Assembly: GCF_024713945.1 (NCBI RefSeq)
Contig: NC_134677.1
Location: 2,917,001 to 2,981,000, forward strand
Length of the DNA stretch: 64,000 nucleotides
Direction of reading: 5' to 3'
DNA from: Dermatophagoides farinae
Taxonomy: Eukaryota; Arthropoda; Arachnida; Sarcoptiformes; Pyroglyphidae
The position numbers and the translations under genes were made by a program. How positions within the stretch are numbered: the stretch's first letter is position 1; each line of letters opens with the position of its first letter. Under the pieces are notes generated by a model. The model was not told where the DNA came from. It worked only from the letters and a program-made list of their open reading frames with translations, and searched no databases. Of this stretch, positions 38,201 through 52,400 are shown piece after piece.

Positions 38201-41200
38201 TAATCTTAATTACTGACAAACAAGACAAGGTCCCATAGGTCCTTAGAATGGTTGGTTGGTTGATTGCACGTGCGTTTAGTTTCTCTTGTTGGGCTCGTCA
38301 TTTGTCATTTGCATTTTTTTTTTTTTTTGATGAAGAAATGATTTTTCCAGAAAAAAAGGAAGTCGAGATTTGTCTTTACAGAAACAGCAGAATCAAATTA
38401 ATTTGTTAAGCAGAAAAAAATGGATCAAGCATGACCAAATCATCCATCCATCTATCTTTGGTCGATTTATCGTTATTATTGATGAACTAAATATTCAAAT
38501 TTTGTTTTTTTATTGTATTATTTCCTTTACCCCTCAAAGATAGTAATTATATAGCAAATAATATGTTATGGTCTTCGTGTGTGTGTGTGTGTGTGGTTTT
38601 TTTTTTACTTTCTTGGTTGTCGATGATGATGAAGTGAATTATGAGAATTTTTTTACATTTTTTTCTATATATTCAAGTTTACATAATCACGATATTTACC
38701 ATCCTTATGATCATGATGATGACGATGATGATGTTTCGTAAACAAATTAGATTCAAAGAGAAATTAACGTTTGGTATTGACAGACATTTCATCTTATCAT
38801 TAAATGATTTGCGTGCAAACGTTCACTCACACACACACACACACATATTTGATCCGGGCACATTGTAATGATTATTTAAGATTTATATGTCCTACTATGA
38901 TGTTGATATTTTTTTCCTAATTGGACACACACATACACATTCATTGTATGAACCAAGAAAACATTCTTTAAAAAAAATAAAAATTCAGAAATATTCTCAT
39001 TTATCAACAATGTTGACCGAACCCAACAACATCATCATTATTCTTATATGACATCGACATTGAATCGATTCAATAAAGTTGTACAATAGAACATAATTCA
39101 TTTGAACAACAACAACAACAAAAAAAATTTGGGTGTAATTTTACTGGAAAAAAAATAAATTCAAGTTTTCACTTGATATCAAATGCACAAACACACACAC
39201 ACACGCAGTTACAAAAACAGACAATGGCATTATACTCCCACAAACAACAAACAGACAAAAAACTCATAAACTTTTGAAAGAGTTGAACTTTGAAATTTTG
39301 GAAAACAATTTGTTGTTCCGTATATCAACGTATAATGATTATCATCATCAATGATAAAGATGATCATGATGATGATGATGACAATATCCAATTTCAATAT
39401 TGTATTCAATACATCTGCCAATGTATTTTATTTCCAAATGGAACAATCACAGTCACACACACACACACACTGAAAATATGCTTGACCAATATTTATTTCA
39501 TAATTATTATTTTTTTTTCTTTCTTGCTGTCAATCCATCATCATAATGTTAATTTTTTATTTTTTTATTTCTTTTGTTAGCCATACATACATCATCATTT
39601 TAGCAATCATAATCATTGATTGTAATAAGTTTACAAAATGAAATCTGTCTTCGTGACTTCCCTTTATTTTTATGTTCATGGCTTTCTCTCTTTTTTTTCC
39701 ATCAACAAATCTCATTGATCAATTGTTAAAAAAAAGATTGATCAGAAAAAAAAGAACAAGTGAAAACTGAACATCTTCACGTTTATTAGTTATCATCATC
39801 ATCATCATCATCGATATCATCAATATCATAATCTTAATTTGATCCATAACAGAATTTTGATTTTTTTTTTGTTTGAGTTGACGTAGATTTTTTTTACTTT
39901 CTACTTTTACGTTTTATTGGAAAACACACACACAGTATACGGTAGTCCGTATATGACAGATGTTCCATCTATTGGATCTTAAAGATTTTCTTTCTTTTTT
40001 TTTGAAAGATTGAAATCTTGAATTGTCGACCACCATCATCAGAAAGATACGAGTTACTTTGAGCTAAGTAGTTTTTCTCAAATGAAGAAAAAAAAATCCA
40101 AAATCTTCTGTTCAAACGCGTAACTAAGGTAACCTTTGACCAATAATTTTGAGACCTGTTTGTACGACAGATGTTCACCGATATATGGTCTCGATCTATG
40201 GCCTATGGCTTGTTTTGGTCACACACACACACAAAAACACAAGCACACGTACAATGTTTCTTTTCAAAACATTGATCTTCACTATGGACAATTTGACGTC
40301 AATACACATAGACTTGACACGTATGTTGTTCCACATCTGTCGGTTCATCGCTATAGTGGCCAATATAATAACAAAACAACACCGGACGTCACTGTTTATG
40401 TGTTCATGTAAAGACCTGTTGTTTTTTCTTACAAGTTCAGGTTCTTATTTATTTTTTTTCATTTTCCATCATTGATTTTCACCGGTCAACAACGAGTTTT
40501 TCAATGAATTACAAAAAAATGAACTGTAATTCATATTCATTGTTCTGTACAAATGAAACTGCCAAATTATCAACAATGGCTAGGTCAAATTTCAAAATTC
40601 AATTCAATAATCAGATGGGAAAATTGTTTCCGATTCAGATGTTTATGTGAGTTTGTAGTCATTGCCAGAAAAAAAAATCAAAGAATCAAAATTCTACTGA
40701 ATTCTTTTTCGTATGAATAAACATTTAAAAATATGAATTCAATGAACAGATGCACACGACAGTTCAATAGGTTCTCTCTCTCTCTCTTTCACTCATTCAG
40801 ACCCAATCTCTTATTCCCAATGGGCTCAAATATGAACCTAGCCTCTGAGGTGCTTTCGAATCATAATGAACAAAAAAAAAAAAAAAAAAAAAAAAACAGA
40901 GCGATGCACAGCTGCAGCTGCACGTGTGTGTGTGTGCGTGTGTGGTGTTTGTGACCACGTTGTTTACCACACGAATTCATTATTTTGATTATTATTAGAA
41001 TCAATAAAAATAATTTTTATTCTGCATCTGTACATATATGGATTTATTATTGAAATGTTCATCATAATAATAATGATAATTCAACAAACAATGAACAAAA
41101 AAAAACATCTGTCTAGTTTGATTTATTCTGCATATTGATTCTTCGTCGTTTGACAAAACCGTTAAAATCTCTCTTTTTCCATTGGTAAACATACACACAC

Positions 41201-43405
41201 ACCCTCGATATAGCCATAATCAGATCAGATAAATTATAGAATTTCTCTCGCTGTTGTTTCCACCAGGTGTATTTCATTGGAAACATTTAGTCTTTTGTGT
41301 GTATCTAGATTTTATTATCACTTGTTTAAAATTGTTTAATTTCAAATTTTATTACCCCATGTGTTTTTTTTATACTTTGTTTATGATGAAGATTTGTGTG
41401 TTTGTTCATTTTCTTTATACTTTATCTTGTTGTTGTTGTTGTTGTTATTCTTGTAAATTTAACAAATTCAATTTTTGGTCAATTGAACATTCATGTTGTT
41501 TAAAATTTTACCTATTCGTTCATTTTTTATGTAATTTAAAAATAATTCACTATTATCATTATCTCTTGATGTGGCAATATAAATTCAAATCAAATTTAAA
41601 TTAAATTTTGGACAAAAAATTTAAATTTTCCTTATAATTTCAACCAATCAACTGTAGCCATTATCATTGGATGAATAATTATTTTTCTGTTTATCCCTTT
41701 TTATAATAATAACAACCGAATCGAAATTAATTTGGATTTTTTTCTAATTTTTTTCATATGATGTCATTCGTTTTTTTTTCGTTTGGTGGCATTCAAATCA
41801 TTTCGTCCGATCATCGACCAACCACAACCAAAACTGCATTATCTTTTGTCCTTTTTTCTACTTATAAATCAAAAATGGAAAAAAAATAAAAAAATTCTCC
41901 CACGCACAGGTGATTTAGGACAACTAGAATTTCACAACATTTATACACGTCGTGGTAGTAATGCAACAATTGCCTGTGAGCCAGCATCTCGTGCCACCAA
42001 GATTTATAACATTCAATGGTTCAAAGATGAACGTAAAGTTGTTGAGGTAAGTCCATCTTTCTCTCTCTCTCTCTTTTTTACTCCATTGATTTAGAAAAAC
42101 CAAATTTATAAACAATAAACGAATAATCTCTCATAAGGAGCCAGTCATTCATTCATTCATTCATTCAATTGACATAACAATATATACAATCCTTATGGTC
42201 TTGTAATGGAAGAAAAAAAAATTTACCTGCACATTTCTTTTTCGTGTAAATTAGTCATTGTTGTTTTGGACCTGAGAAAATTAGTCAATGAAAAAAAGAA
42301 AAAAGAGGAAAAAATGATCATTTGTGTTTATGTTTTTTTATGTGTGTCGAATGAAGAAAGATTGACTCACGACTTCAATTCTTGAATATTTTTATCTTTC
42401 CCTTCAACTGATGAATAGATTCACAGAAAAACAACATAGAAACAAAGATCGATTAATAGAAAATTTTTTTCTTTTTTTTTTCGTTCACATTCGAATCATT
42501 ATCGTCATCATCATCATCATCAATTCGGAGCTCAATTTGAATAAATGCTAATTTAATCGGTCAATAATTGATCGGATCAGATATCTTTGAAAAGGTTTTT
42601 TTTTGTTTTCTATGCACAACTTGATTGACTTAAAAATCAATTTTTCAATTATTGTAGTTTTTTTTCACTTTTCTCTTTCTTTGGCCCTTATGAAAAAAGG
42701 CCTGATGATTGTTGATGATGATGATGATCCTAGCAATCATTCAATTGCTCAGAAGTGTTTTTTCCCATCTTCAGTTCTAAAATTGGCCAATTATTTGAAG
42801 ATAGAAATGGAAAATTATTGAAATAATCAACAACAACGATTACAAACTCGCGCGCACATTCATCATTGATGGCTGGGAGAGGAGAATCTAGAAATATGCA
42901 AAATTCATAATTCATATCATTGAATGAACATCGTTTATAATGAACATAAGAAAAAAAACTTTTTTTCTTGCTAGGTCTGGAGCAATTATTTTCTCATCAA
43001 ATTTCAATTGCAGTATATAAAAGTGCATTGGAGAAAATTATTCGTTTTTTTTTTGGTTCACACAAAAATTCATATATTACCTGTTTACTTGATTTCTATT
43101 TCACTTTTTTTTCTGTTCACTTTGATTTTATTTAGATTGAAAATCAACGAATTATCAACTGGCAAGTGGGTGATCATGTTTCATTCGTACCGGAAACTGG
43201 TGCCCTTTTATTACGTTCAGTTTCATTCCGTGATTCTGGTGATTATCTTTGTTTGGTCAATAATAAACGTGAAAATGGCCAAGTTCGACTTATGGTTCAA
43301 GGTAAAAAAAAAATTTTTTAAATAAAAATAATTTTCATTCTTTCAACAACAACAACAAAAAATCCTTTTTCCAATTTATTTTCTTTTCACTTGAATTATA
43401 CACTT

Positions 43406-43446
<41 letters not shown>

Positions 43447-46400
43447 CGCATACACTCGACATTGAATAGGAAAAAAAAGAAAATTTATTTCAAATTAGAA
43501 CAAATTGACAGGTAGCCACCACACACTTATAGAATGTAAAATATAATTTTTCCAAGTTATAAATCTTTCAGCAGGTCGTCATGATGATGATGATGATGAG
43601 GATGACTTGTATTAAAAGATCAATGGCATCTTGTCACAATATTTTCATTCACTTTTCAAATATTCATTTGCATTGGTCAAAAGTGTGGTCGTTGTAAATT
43701 AGATTTTTTTTTCTTGTCGAAATTTGACCTGTTCAGGTTTCGTTTTCTTATTCTGGCCAAAATTGATATTTTCAGAAATAAAGATGTATCGATTTTTTTG
43801 TTTTTGTTTTTTTTTCATTGAAATACGTGAACAATTTATTCTTCATTTCAAATGTACAGATTTTTGTTTTCATAGAAGAAGAAAAAAAAATTAGCTCAAA
43901 AAATCCATAAATTATTAGCAAAGTGAACGCGAGTTTCATTTTGTTACCCTGAATGATGTTTGACAAGATAGAATGATTTTTTTTTGTTTACTGGAATTTA
44001 TTACATTTGTCAAATTCATATCATTCATTGACAAAATGCATAGGCTTGTTTTGTTTACCTTTATAATCATTATCGTTATAGATTATATTAAAAATGCTTC
44101 AATCGATTGTAGTCGATTAGTTGTCGATTTATTATCCTCGTTTATATGATTTTGAAATGAAAGGCAAAAGTGTTGGGCGTGTTTGATCACGATTGAACCG
44201 ACCCGTACATCCAGCACCAATTTTTTTTTGATCACATCATATTTGTTAGTAAGACCAATTATCCAACAACAACAACCACCAAATAAACTATTCGACTGAT
44301 GATCTAGATTTTTTTTTCTTTTTTTCTACGTATTGATCATAAATTATCGATCTAAAAACAAGTGAACAACAACAGACAACAACGAAAGTCTGTCTGTGTG
44401 GCTATCAATACAAATTTGAAAAACGAATTTTTTTAGCAAAAGAAGAAAATTCAAAAAATCATCAATGTGGTTTCATATATCATATGGTTGGAAAACGATT
44501 TTTTTTTGAAAAACAAACAAATATCAATGCTTTCAATCAAATAAATTGGTTTTTTTTCATTGTTTTATGTTTTTTTAAAAATATTTTGTCCAAGTCCATT
44601 GCGAATTCGTTATTCTTGAATCATTTATTCATTCATTCGGAGCCAAATGTCGAAAAAAATCGTTTAAAGTCATCACCAATATTTATGGTTCTATTTTTTT
44701 CTTCTATTCTTTTTTGTCTATTTATTGATCCATTCATTCATTCAATCTTTTTAGCACAAGTTAGAAAAGAAAGGAAAACAAAATTCTCGTGATTATATCA
44801 TACCTTATGTTTACCTAACAATTATATGATTTTGTCGAATTCACATGCACATTTGCACACACACACACACATCCATTCAATGACCACATTTAACTCTTTG
44901 ATTAGGTCAATTGTATAGGTTTTTTTTATTATATTTCATTTTTCATTCATTTTTTTGACCGGTCGATTTGGTGGTCAATTGATGATAATGGTTTATTGGT
45001 TGATTGTGATGAACGGATGAATGAATCGACGAATTCTCTATACATTCACAATCAATAAATCCTCATAAATGATCAATGGAAAAAACGAAAATTTGACAAG
45101 CGGAAAACAAAACAAAAAAATGGCCACAAAATACCAACAATAGTGTACGGCATGATGATGATGATTAGCAAATTTTTTTTCTATTCGTGAATAGCCAGAA
45201 AAAAAAGTGGCCATAAATTCAATAATAATTTTACCTGTCTTCAAGTCACAGGACCACAGATACATTTGTTGTTGTTGGCATTTGAATGACCGGACATTTT
45301 TTTTTCTATCCGACAATTCAATTCCATTGGCCTACAATTAACCTAACTTGAATAGAACGAAAATTATTAGACATACATTTAGTAGAAAATAAAAACATGG
45401 TTGCGAACATTAACCATTTTCCGGTCGAAATTTTTGAAAAATGTAAAAAAAAACATTTCCAATCAAATGAGATGCCTATTTTTGATGATGATGGTGGTCA
45501 TCATCATCAATGGGAATTGTATTCATCATAATGTTTATGTTGTTTGTATACGGCTTCTGTTATTGTCAATGTTTATATTTGTCTTTTTTTTCAATCTTTC
45601 ATTTCACTCAAAGCTATATATCATTTATCTGTCTGAACAATATTGAATTTATAATATCTATTAACACACACACACATAAAAATATCTTTATCATCATTAT
45701 GTAAAGTCATACATAATGATCCAAAATCTACAAAGATAGAAAAACATTTCCATGTGAGCAACTACTATCTATTGTGTCGGTTTTCTTCATTGATGATGAT
45801 GCTAATCAAGCTGGAAAAAAAACCATGACCAAAGGTCAATCATGTCCATTTTACAATGATGATGATGATGATGATGATGTTATTGGTCAATATTTATAGC
45901 TATAAATATGAATAAATATAAATATATGAATTATTACATCAAATACAATATATAATATTCACTTATACGGTGGCCATCATTGAATTAGCTTTAGCACATT
46001 TTATTTGTTGTTGTTGTTGAACATTATCTAAATAATATTATTGTCAGTCACGCCGATTTTATCATCGTATATTTTTGTTTGTGTGTATCGTCGGTATTTT
46101 TAACGGATTTTTCAAAAAAAAGAATCACTTTTTTTTCTTTGTTTGGTTCGACATGCTAATACCATCATCATCAACAACAACAACAACAAAATCATCATGA
46201 TCAAAACACAATAAACATTTGGTTTGGATAATAGTAGTTTCATATCATTTTCATTGTTAGATTGATGATCCAGAAAAAAAGAGTTGAAAGAAAAAAAAAA
46301 AAAAAAAACCAACGCCACCATCAAAACCATCACCACGATCATCTTAATTCTTCAAAACAATTTAGCTGACAAAATTGGCACGAAATGAAATACCGTTTTT

Positions 46401-49400
46401 TTTTGTTTGGATATGGAAGATGTAGATATATTAGATGATATATGTCAATATAATTTATTTAATTATATGATACACACACACATTGAATTAAGGGAATATG
46501 GTTGAAAGTTGTTGTTGTTGTTGTTTATTTTGTAGAGAAAAAAAAGTAAATCTATGTTCATACAATGAATTCTTGAAGCAGAAAAAAAACGTTATACATT
46601 TTTCATTTTGATTGTTCTAGATTTATTTTCGAGAGAAAATTTTTTTTTTTCAATGGAAAAAAAATTTCAAAATCTAGATCAAAATTTGAACAAGTTTCCC
46701 TTCTTCTTCTTTTTTTTCTGTTGTTGATTGTTGATTGTTTATATCATGATTTAAAATAAACATTCTTTGATTCAATCTACCATCATACAAGAAATAAAAA
46801 AAAACGAAGCAATTATCCTTTTGTAAAAATATCAATCAATGATGTCATTTGTTTGTTCACAGTCACATAAAAAAAACAGATATCGCACAGAAAAAAAAGC
46901 AGATGTCTTTCGTTATCTAACAACATCAAAATTGGATAAAAATCTATTTGAAATGAAAATCAGATAAGATTTGAGCTAAATTGGTAAGATTCACTGCTGT
47001 TGCTGCTCTTGCTTCTGCTGCTGTCAATGTTATTTCAATTGCCCGGCTATCGAACTCTATAGTATTATCTGATTATTATCTTTAGATTGAAATGAATGAT
47101 GTAAAACAACAACAACAACGAGAAAAAAAACATAAAAATTTGAAGTCAAGCAGATGTTTCTTGATAGTTGATGGTTATTTTTTCTATTATTATTATTATT
47201 CGTTTAACACCTTGTCATCGTCATCATCATCATTGATTATGATTGGATTTTTTTCTTGTTGTTGTTGTTCATACCTTGTTAATCTTTGTATGGATAATCT
47301 GGATTTTTTTCATTTTTCGTTACTTATTAATCATTTGATCACACACAATGGCTAATCTAGATCTTTTTTCTAAAGAAAAAAAATCCATGACACTATATTT
47401 AAATTTTTTTTTTAAGAAAGAATTTGAAAAATTTAAATTTTTTTTTCTTTCTCTCTTCATTACTCTTTTCATCAGTCGATCGTTTGAATTATTGATTTCT
47501 ATGGAAGCCAGGTGTATGTGAATTTTTTTTGCTTATTTTTTTTTGTTCGTTCGTTCTTTCGTGAATATTATTATCACATTAACTTAATGGTAAATGACCA
47601 AGTGACCAATTTATGATTAAGATGGTGATGATAAAGTGATCTAAATTTAGGTAGGTGGTCATTATGATGACCGAATGACAACCAAACGACAATTGTCGAT
47701 AAAGATAATCATACACACAGTAATCCATTATAGCAATCCATCCATTTTGGTTTATATGAATGATGGTGATGATTACCTCCATCTTTAGTCAAACTATCCT
47801 TGATCCTAGATTGATCGATTATGGGCTAATTTTGTTTGTTTATTCTCCTAATAAAAACCAATGAAATGATTCATTTTTTTCGATCTTTTTGCTTAGATTT
47901 AATAATAATTTTGTCATAATAACTTCTCTATGTCCATATATTTATGGTATTTTTCTTGCATTATAATAGAAAAGTTTCTTCTTCCTCATGCAGTTTTCTT
48001 TTCATCATTTTTTTTCTTTGGTTTATCTATACACACAAAAAAAAAACACAAATCCTGTTGTTTCTTAGAATTCTATTCATTTTTGTTAGCCATTAATCTT
48101 GTTGTTGTGTTTGGTTGTGGTCATCAAAAATGGTTATAATAATCTTAAATCGAATCGAATCCATTCACATCGTTTATTCGGTTCATTTGTCATCGCCATT
48201 GCTCGATGATGTTGATGATGATGATCATTCAATCTTGTAATCTTTTTCTATGAAATGTTATCATTATCATTCATATACGGTGTATGTATGTCTTGTACGA
48301 TTGACGTCGGGTATTATTTTTTTACTAAATTGTATGAAAAAAATCAGGTAAATAGGTATTTAGTGTGTGTGTATTTGTGTGATGCCAATCACATTTACGA
48401 TTGTATTCATTCAGTAACATTTCGTAGATACACACATACACACACATATTCTGTCAACAAAAACATTTCAATCAATTCAATCGATTCATTTCGTTTAGCG
48501 GGTCTTTTTTTTCATTTCTTTATTTCATGGTACCAATTTAACGCATGAAAGGAATAAAAATTTTTTTTTTTGATTTAGCTATGGAAAATATGACTTATTT
48601 TCTTTTAGATAAATCTCACAACAAAATGGATGGATAAAGATGATTCTTGAAAATTATAATCGAAATTTTTTTTATTATCATAATCATTGGCATTGAATGA
48701 ATGAATTGTGTGATTTATCTTCTTTCTTTCTCTCTTTCTATTGATGAAATGCTGATTGAGTGTTTATTCGAAATTTTTTTCTCTGATCATTTTTTTTGTT
48801 GTTTATGTGTTTAATAATTGGTTTTGCCAAAATCACAATTACCAATAATTTTTTATTTTGCATTTTTCGTCAAAAAATAATGACTATATTCTACTTTATT
48901 TCTTTTTATCAGTGTATCTTTATTTGATTTCTAGTATTCTATCAATCGATTATATTCATTATTATTGAGCCATGGACGTAAATCTTGCCATGTCCGCAAC
49001 CATAATTGTTGTTGTAGATTTTCATCGTACGATATTTTACTCGATTTTTGTTCTTTACAATCTTCAAAATATTTGCCACTTATATTGGTCAGTTTTGGTG
49101 ATAATGCTATATACAATATTGTTTCCGCTCCTTCTTCTGGAGGCTATATTTAATGAGTTTTTATGAAAATCAAAGGATTTAAGAAAAAAAAATCAAATCT
49201 ACTTACCCTAGTGAACACATCTACGATAAAACTTGCAAAATTCGTCCACTTACGATTTATTAGTATGTCTGTTAGACATAAACCTGGATGTAGAGAATTA
49301 ATTGTTAGATATTTTTCATCATTTTTATTGTTTGAATCCATATTCATTTCAATCCATTTATTGAATCGATAGGTAAACATAATAAGTGCTAATTTTGATT

Positions 49401-52400
49401 GACCATACGCATAAAATGGTGAATATAATTGTCTTGATTGTAGATCATGTAAACGAATCGTACATGTATAATGCATCATGGATGATACAGTTATTATTCG
49501 CGATTTTTCTAATAGTTTTAACAATTTGATTATCAACAAACAATGTCCATAATAATTAATTGCCATTGTAATGTCGAATATTCCATCATTTTTCATTGCT
49601 GGAGGTAACATTACACCACCATTACAAATCTAAAATTAAATTCATGGAGCAATTGTTAATACTGGATAATATGAAACTTATAACTTACAAGATAATCAAT
49701 TTTGGTTTCCATTTTACAAATTTGTTCGGCAAATTTTACAACAGAATCCATTGAACCCAAATCCAATGGATAGATAATCAAACGGTCTTTATATTGTTCC
49801 AAACCTGATTTAGATATTAGTTTACATTTAAAATTTTCAAGCTCATTATCGGCACAATCAATATTCAGCTGAGAACTTCCAGTGATGATTTTGGAAATAT
49901 TTTTTTTTAATAAATATCGTAACGTTTCAAGTCCAATACCACGTGTACCGCCTGTAATGACACAGATTTTCCCCTCCAAACTAATTGACCCAAATTCTGC
50001 ATCATAATTTAATTTTTTACGGCCAAATATTGCAAAATTTCGAAAAATCTCTTCACATATATAGCTGAAACAATACGAAAATAATAATATAGACCAGATG
50101 CGAAAAAAAATCTGAAGAATAGCATTTATGAATATTTGTAGAAAATTTTTTACGTTTTTTTTACTCGACACTTTATCCATCGTCTTTCACAGATAAACAC
50201 TCATAAACAAATGATTAGAAACAGAAAAAAAATGTTTTTTACACACGCACACACATTCTGAGTATTATTAAACACCAATACTGCTACTATGAATCAATTT
50301 CTCATGAGTTTAATTGATTGTTTTACTCATATTATCAGTACAATGTTGATAAATCATATCTTTGAAATTTTTTTTTGCTTTAAACTACAGCAAAAAAACA
50401 TCAAATATAGCAACCAAAAAATAACACTTAATACAACATTTATCATCTATAATAAAATTGTCATCATCGTTTCCATCAAAATCATAGAATTCTTATGGAT
50501 TTCAACAGATACAAAAACAAAAAAAAAATAAAAATAAACGTTTTTTTATGACCACAAACGCGTATACACTGTGGACAAGGAAGGAAAAATCTTAACACCT
50601 AAATCTTGATGTAATACAAGTGCATTTATTCTCAAATCGATTATGAATCATGACTACAGATGATGATGATTATGAACATCAACATGTCTGGCGTCATTGA
50701 TGATGATGATGATGAAGTTATTTTTCTTGATTTTCATTCATAATGATGATGATGATGCACAACGGTGAACCCTGTTAATCAATGTGATTAAGTCATGGCT
50801 TAAATCCATATACATATTCTTTATTCATTCATTCATTATTATAAACCATGTTTTCATCATCTCTATGTAGTTTCTCATAGTGAAAATCATCAGGATTTAT
50901 GAAATGCGTTGAAAGATGATGATAATGATCAGTGACCGCCACACTTTTTTTTGGGGCACCCGATAAACTTAATGATTTTTTTATGGTTATAATCTTGTAT
51001 TCATTCATTCATTCCTTTTTTTCACCTTTGTTTCTTTTTTTGTTGATGTTTTTTGATACATTTTTCTTTCTTTTTCTATCCATTTGCTTCTGGTATTTGT
51101 CTGTATGTTTGTTTCGGATTTGATTTTTGTCATGATTTTTTTTTTTTATTCCTTCTTATTATATTCTTTTTTCTGTTGTTTTCAATTTCTTTGATTCTTG
51201 AGTCAAAAGTTTTTTTTTGAAATTTCTAATTCATTTGTAAATTGGAAAAAACTCAAGAAAAAACCGTTTTCAACACTATTTGCAATGAAAACATATAATG
51301 ATTGACAAGTTTTTGTGTGTTGGTGTGATAAAAGGTGGGTTCCCTTCAGGGCTTCAAGGCGACCAATCGACCAACAACTATGAACCAAAATATTCATCAT
51401 ATATATCTGATGTGTTGATGATGATGATAGAAGATCGGAAGACAAATTTTTTTTTTAGAAATTTGTTCTGTTTAAAAACGATGTGTAACAATGAATCGAT
51501 GAATGAATGAGTGAATAAATTCGTTGGGGTATATATCTTGAAAATCTTTGAACCTTGAATAACAAAAAAAAAAGAAAATATTGATCATCAACATCTAAAG
51601 GTGGGCACACCTTTGGCCGCGAAAAATCTCGCTGTTTTTATTTTGTTTGTGTGTGTGTGTGTGTGTGTGCGTGTGATACATATGTGTACTGTATTCAGGT
51701 TTAAGGTGTGTGTGTGTGTGTGTGTCAATATTGGATTGTTGTTGTTGTTTGTTTCCATAGAAAGGTAGGCGATGATGGTGATTATGATTATGATTATGGT
51801 TATGATGATTGGTGGGAGATTTTTTTTTCGTTTATATAAAACAAGAAGAAAAAATGATGGGGGATACCAAACAAAAAAAAAAAAAAAAAAAGAAGGGAGT
51901 TGTGTGTGTGTAAAGCTTTAGATTTATTCATTTAAATTTTCAAGTTTTCTGACAACATAATAAACCAGCAGCAACAGCAGCAGCAGTCGACAAGCAGAAA
52001 GAAGAAATAATGACTTATCTTTATCATCATCATAAGCCAATATTGTATATTGATTATAATAATTGTACTAAGTTTATTTGTATCATAATGAATGAATGAA
52101 TGAATGAAAAAGAGATAAATCAAAACATCCAACACATTTATTTATTTATTCATTCATCCAGTTTTTTTTCCAGATCACTACAATGTAGTTTTTCCATCAT
52201 AGAAAAACAAATGATGAAAAAAATTATTATTTTCAAATTGTTTGACACTTATTTTCTGATCAATTTGTTCTAGATTGTAATCTAGATTAGATTTTTGTTT
52301 TTTTTTCTTTTTTTTTGAAAAAAAATTCCACAAACATCATCATCATCATCGTCATGATACAATCGATTAAATGAAATTGATTTCAATTTATATCAATTTA

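Larger units (their letters stand above)
29250..41909 (+). other. Giant intron 1 of Ptp99A-like gene (12.7 kb)
   Basis: Repeat-rich AT sequence with (AC)n at 36913, many ATC/GAT runs and a 25-A run at 40872-40896. That run is followed by three abutting E-boxes (40909-40926). An open frame at 40136-40411 is less repetitive than its surroundings but unidentified. Otherwise nothing coding or structural was recognised. Large first introns of this kind often hold enhancers, which is inference here. Confidence 0.75.

Noticed and set aside
37923-38228. 101-codon minus-strand open frame
   Set aside because: Phe/Lys-rich readthrough of A/T runs ending in an Asp run from an ATC repeat.
49163-49372. 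Plus-strand open frames overlapping the dehydrogenase gene
   Set aside because: Antisense shadows of the conserved minus-strand exons, without domain content of their own.
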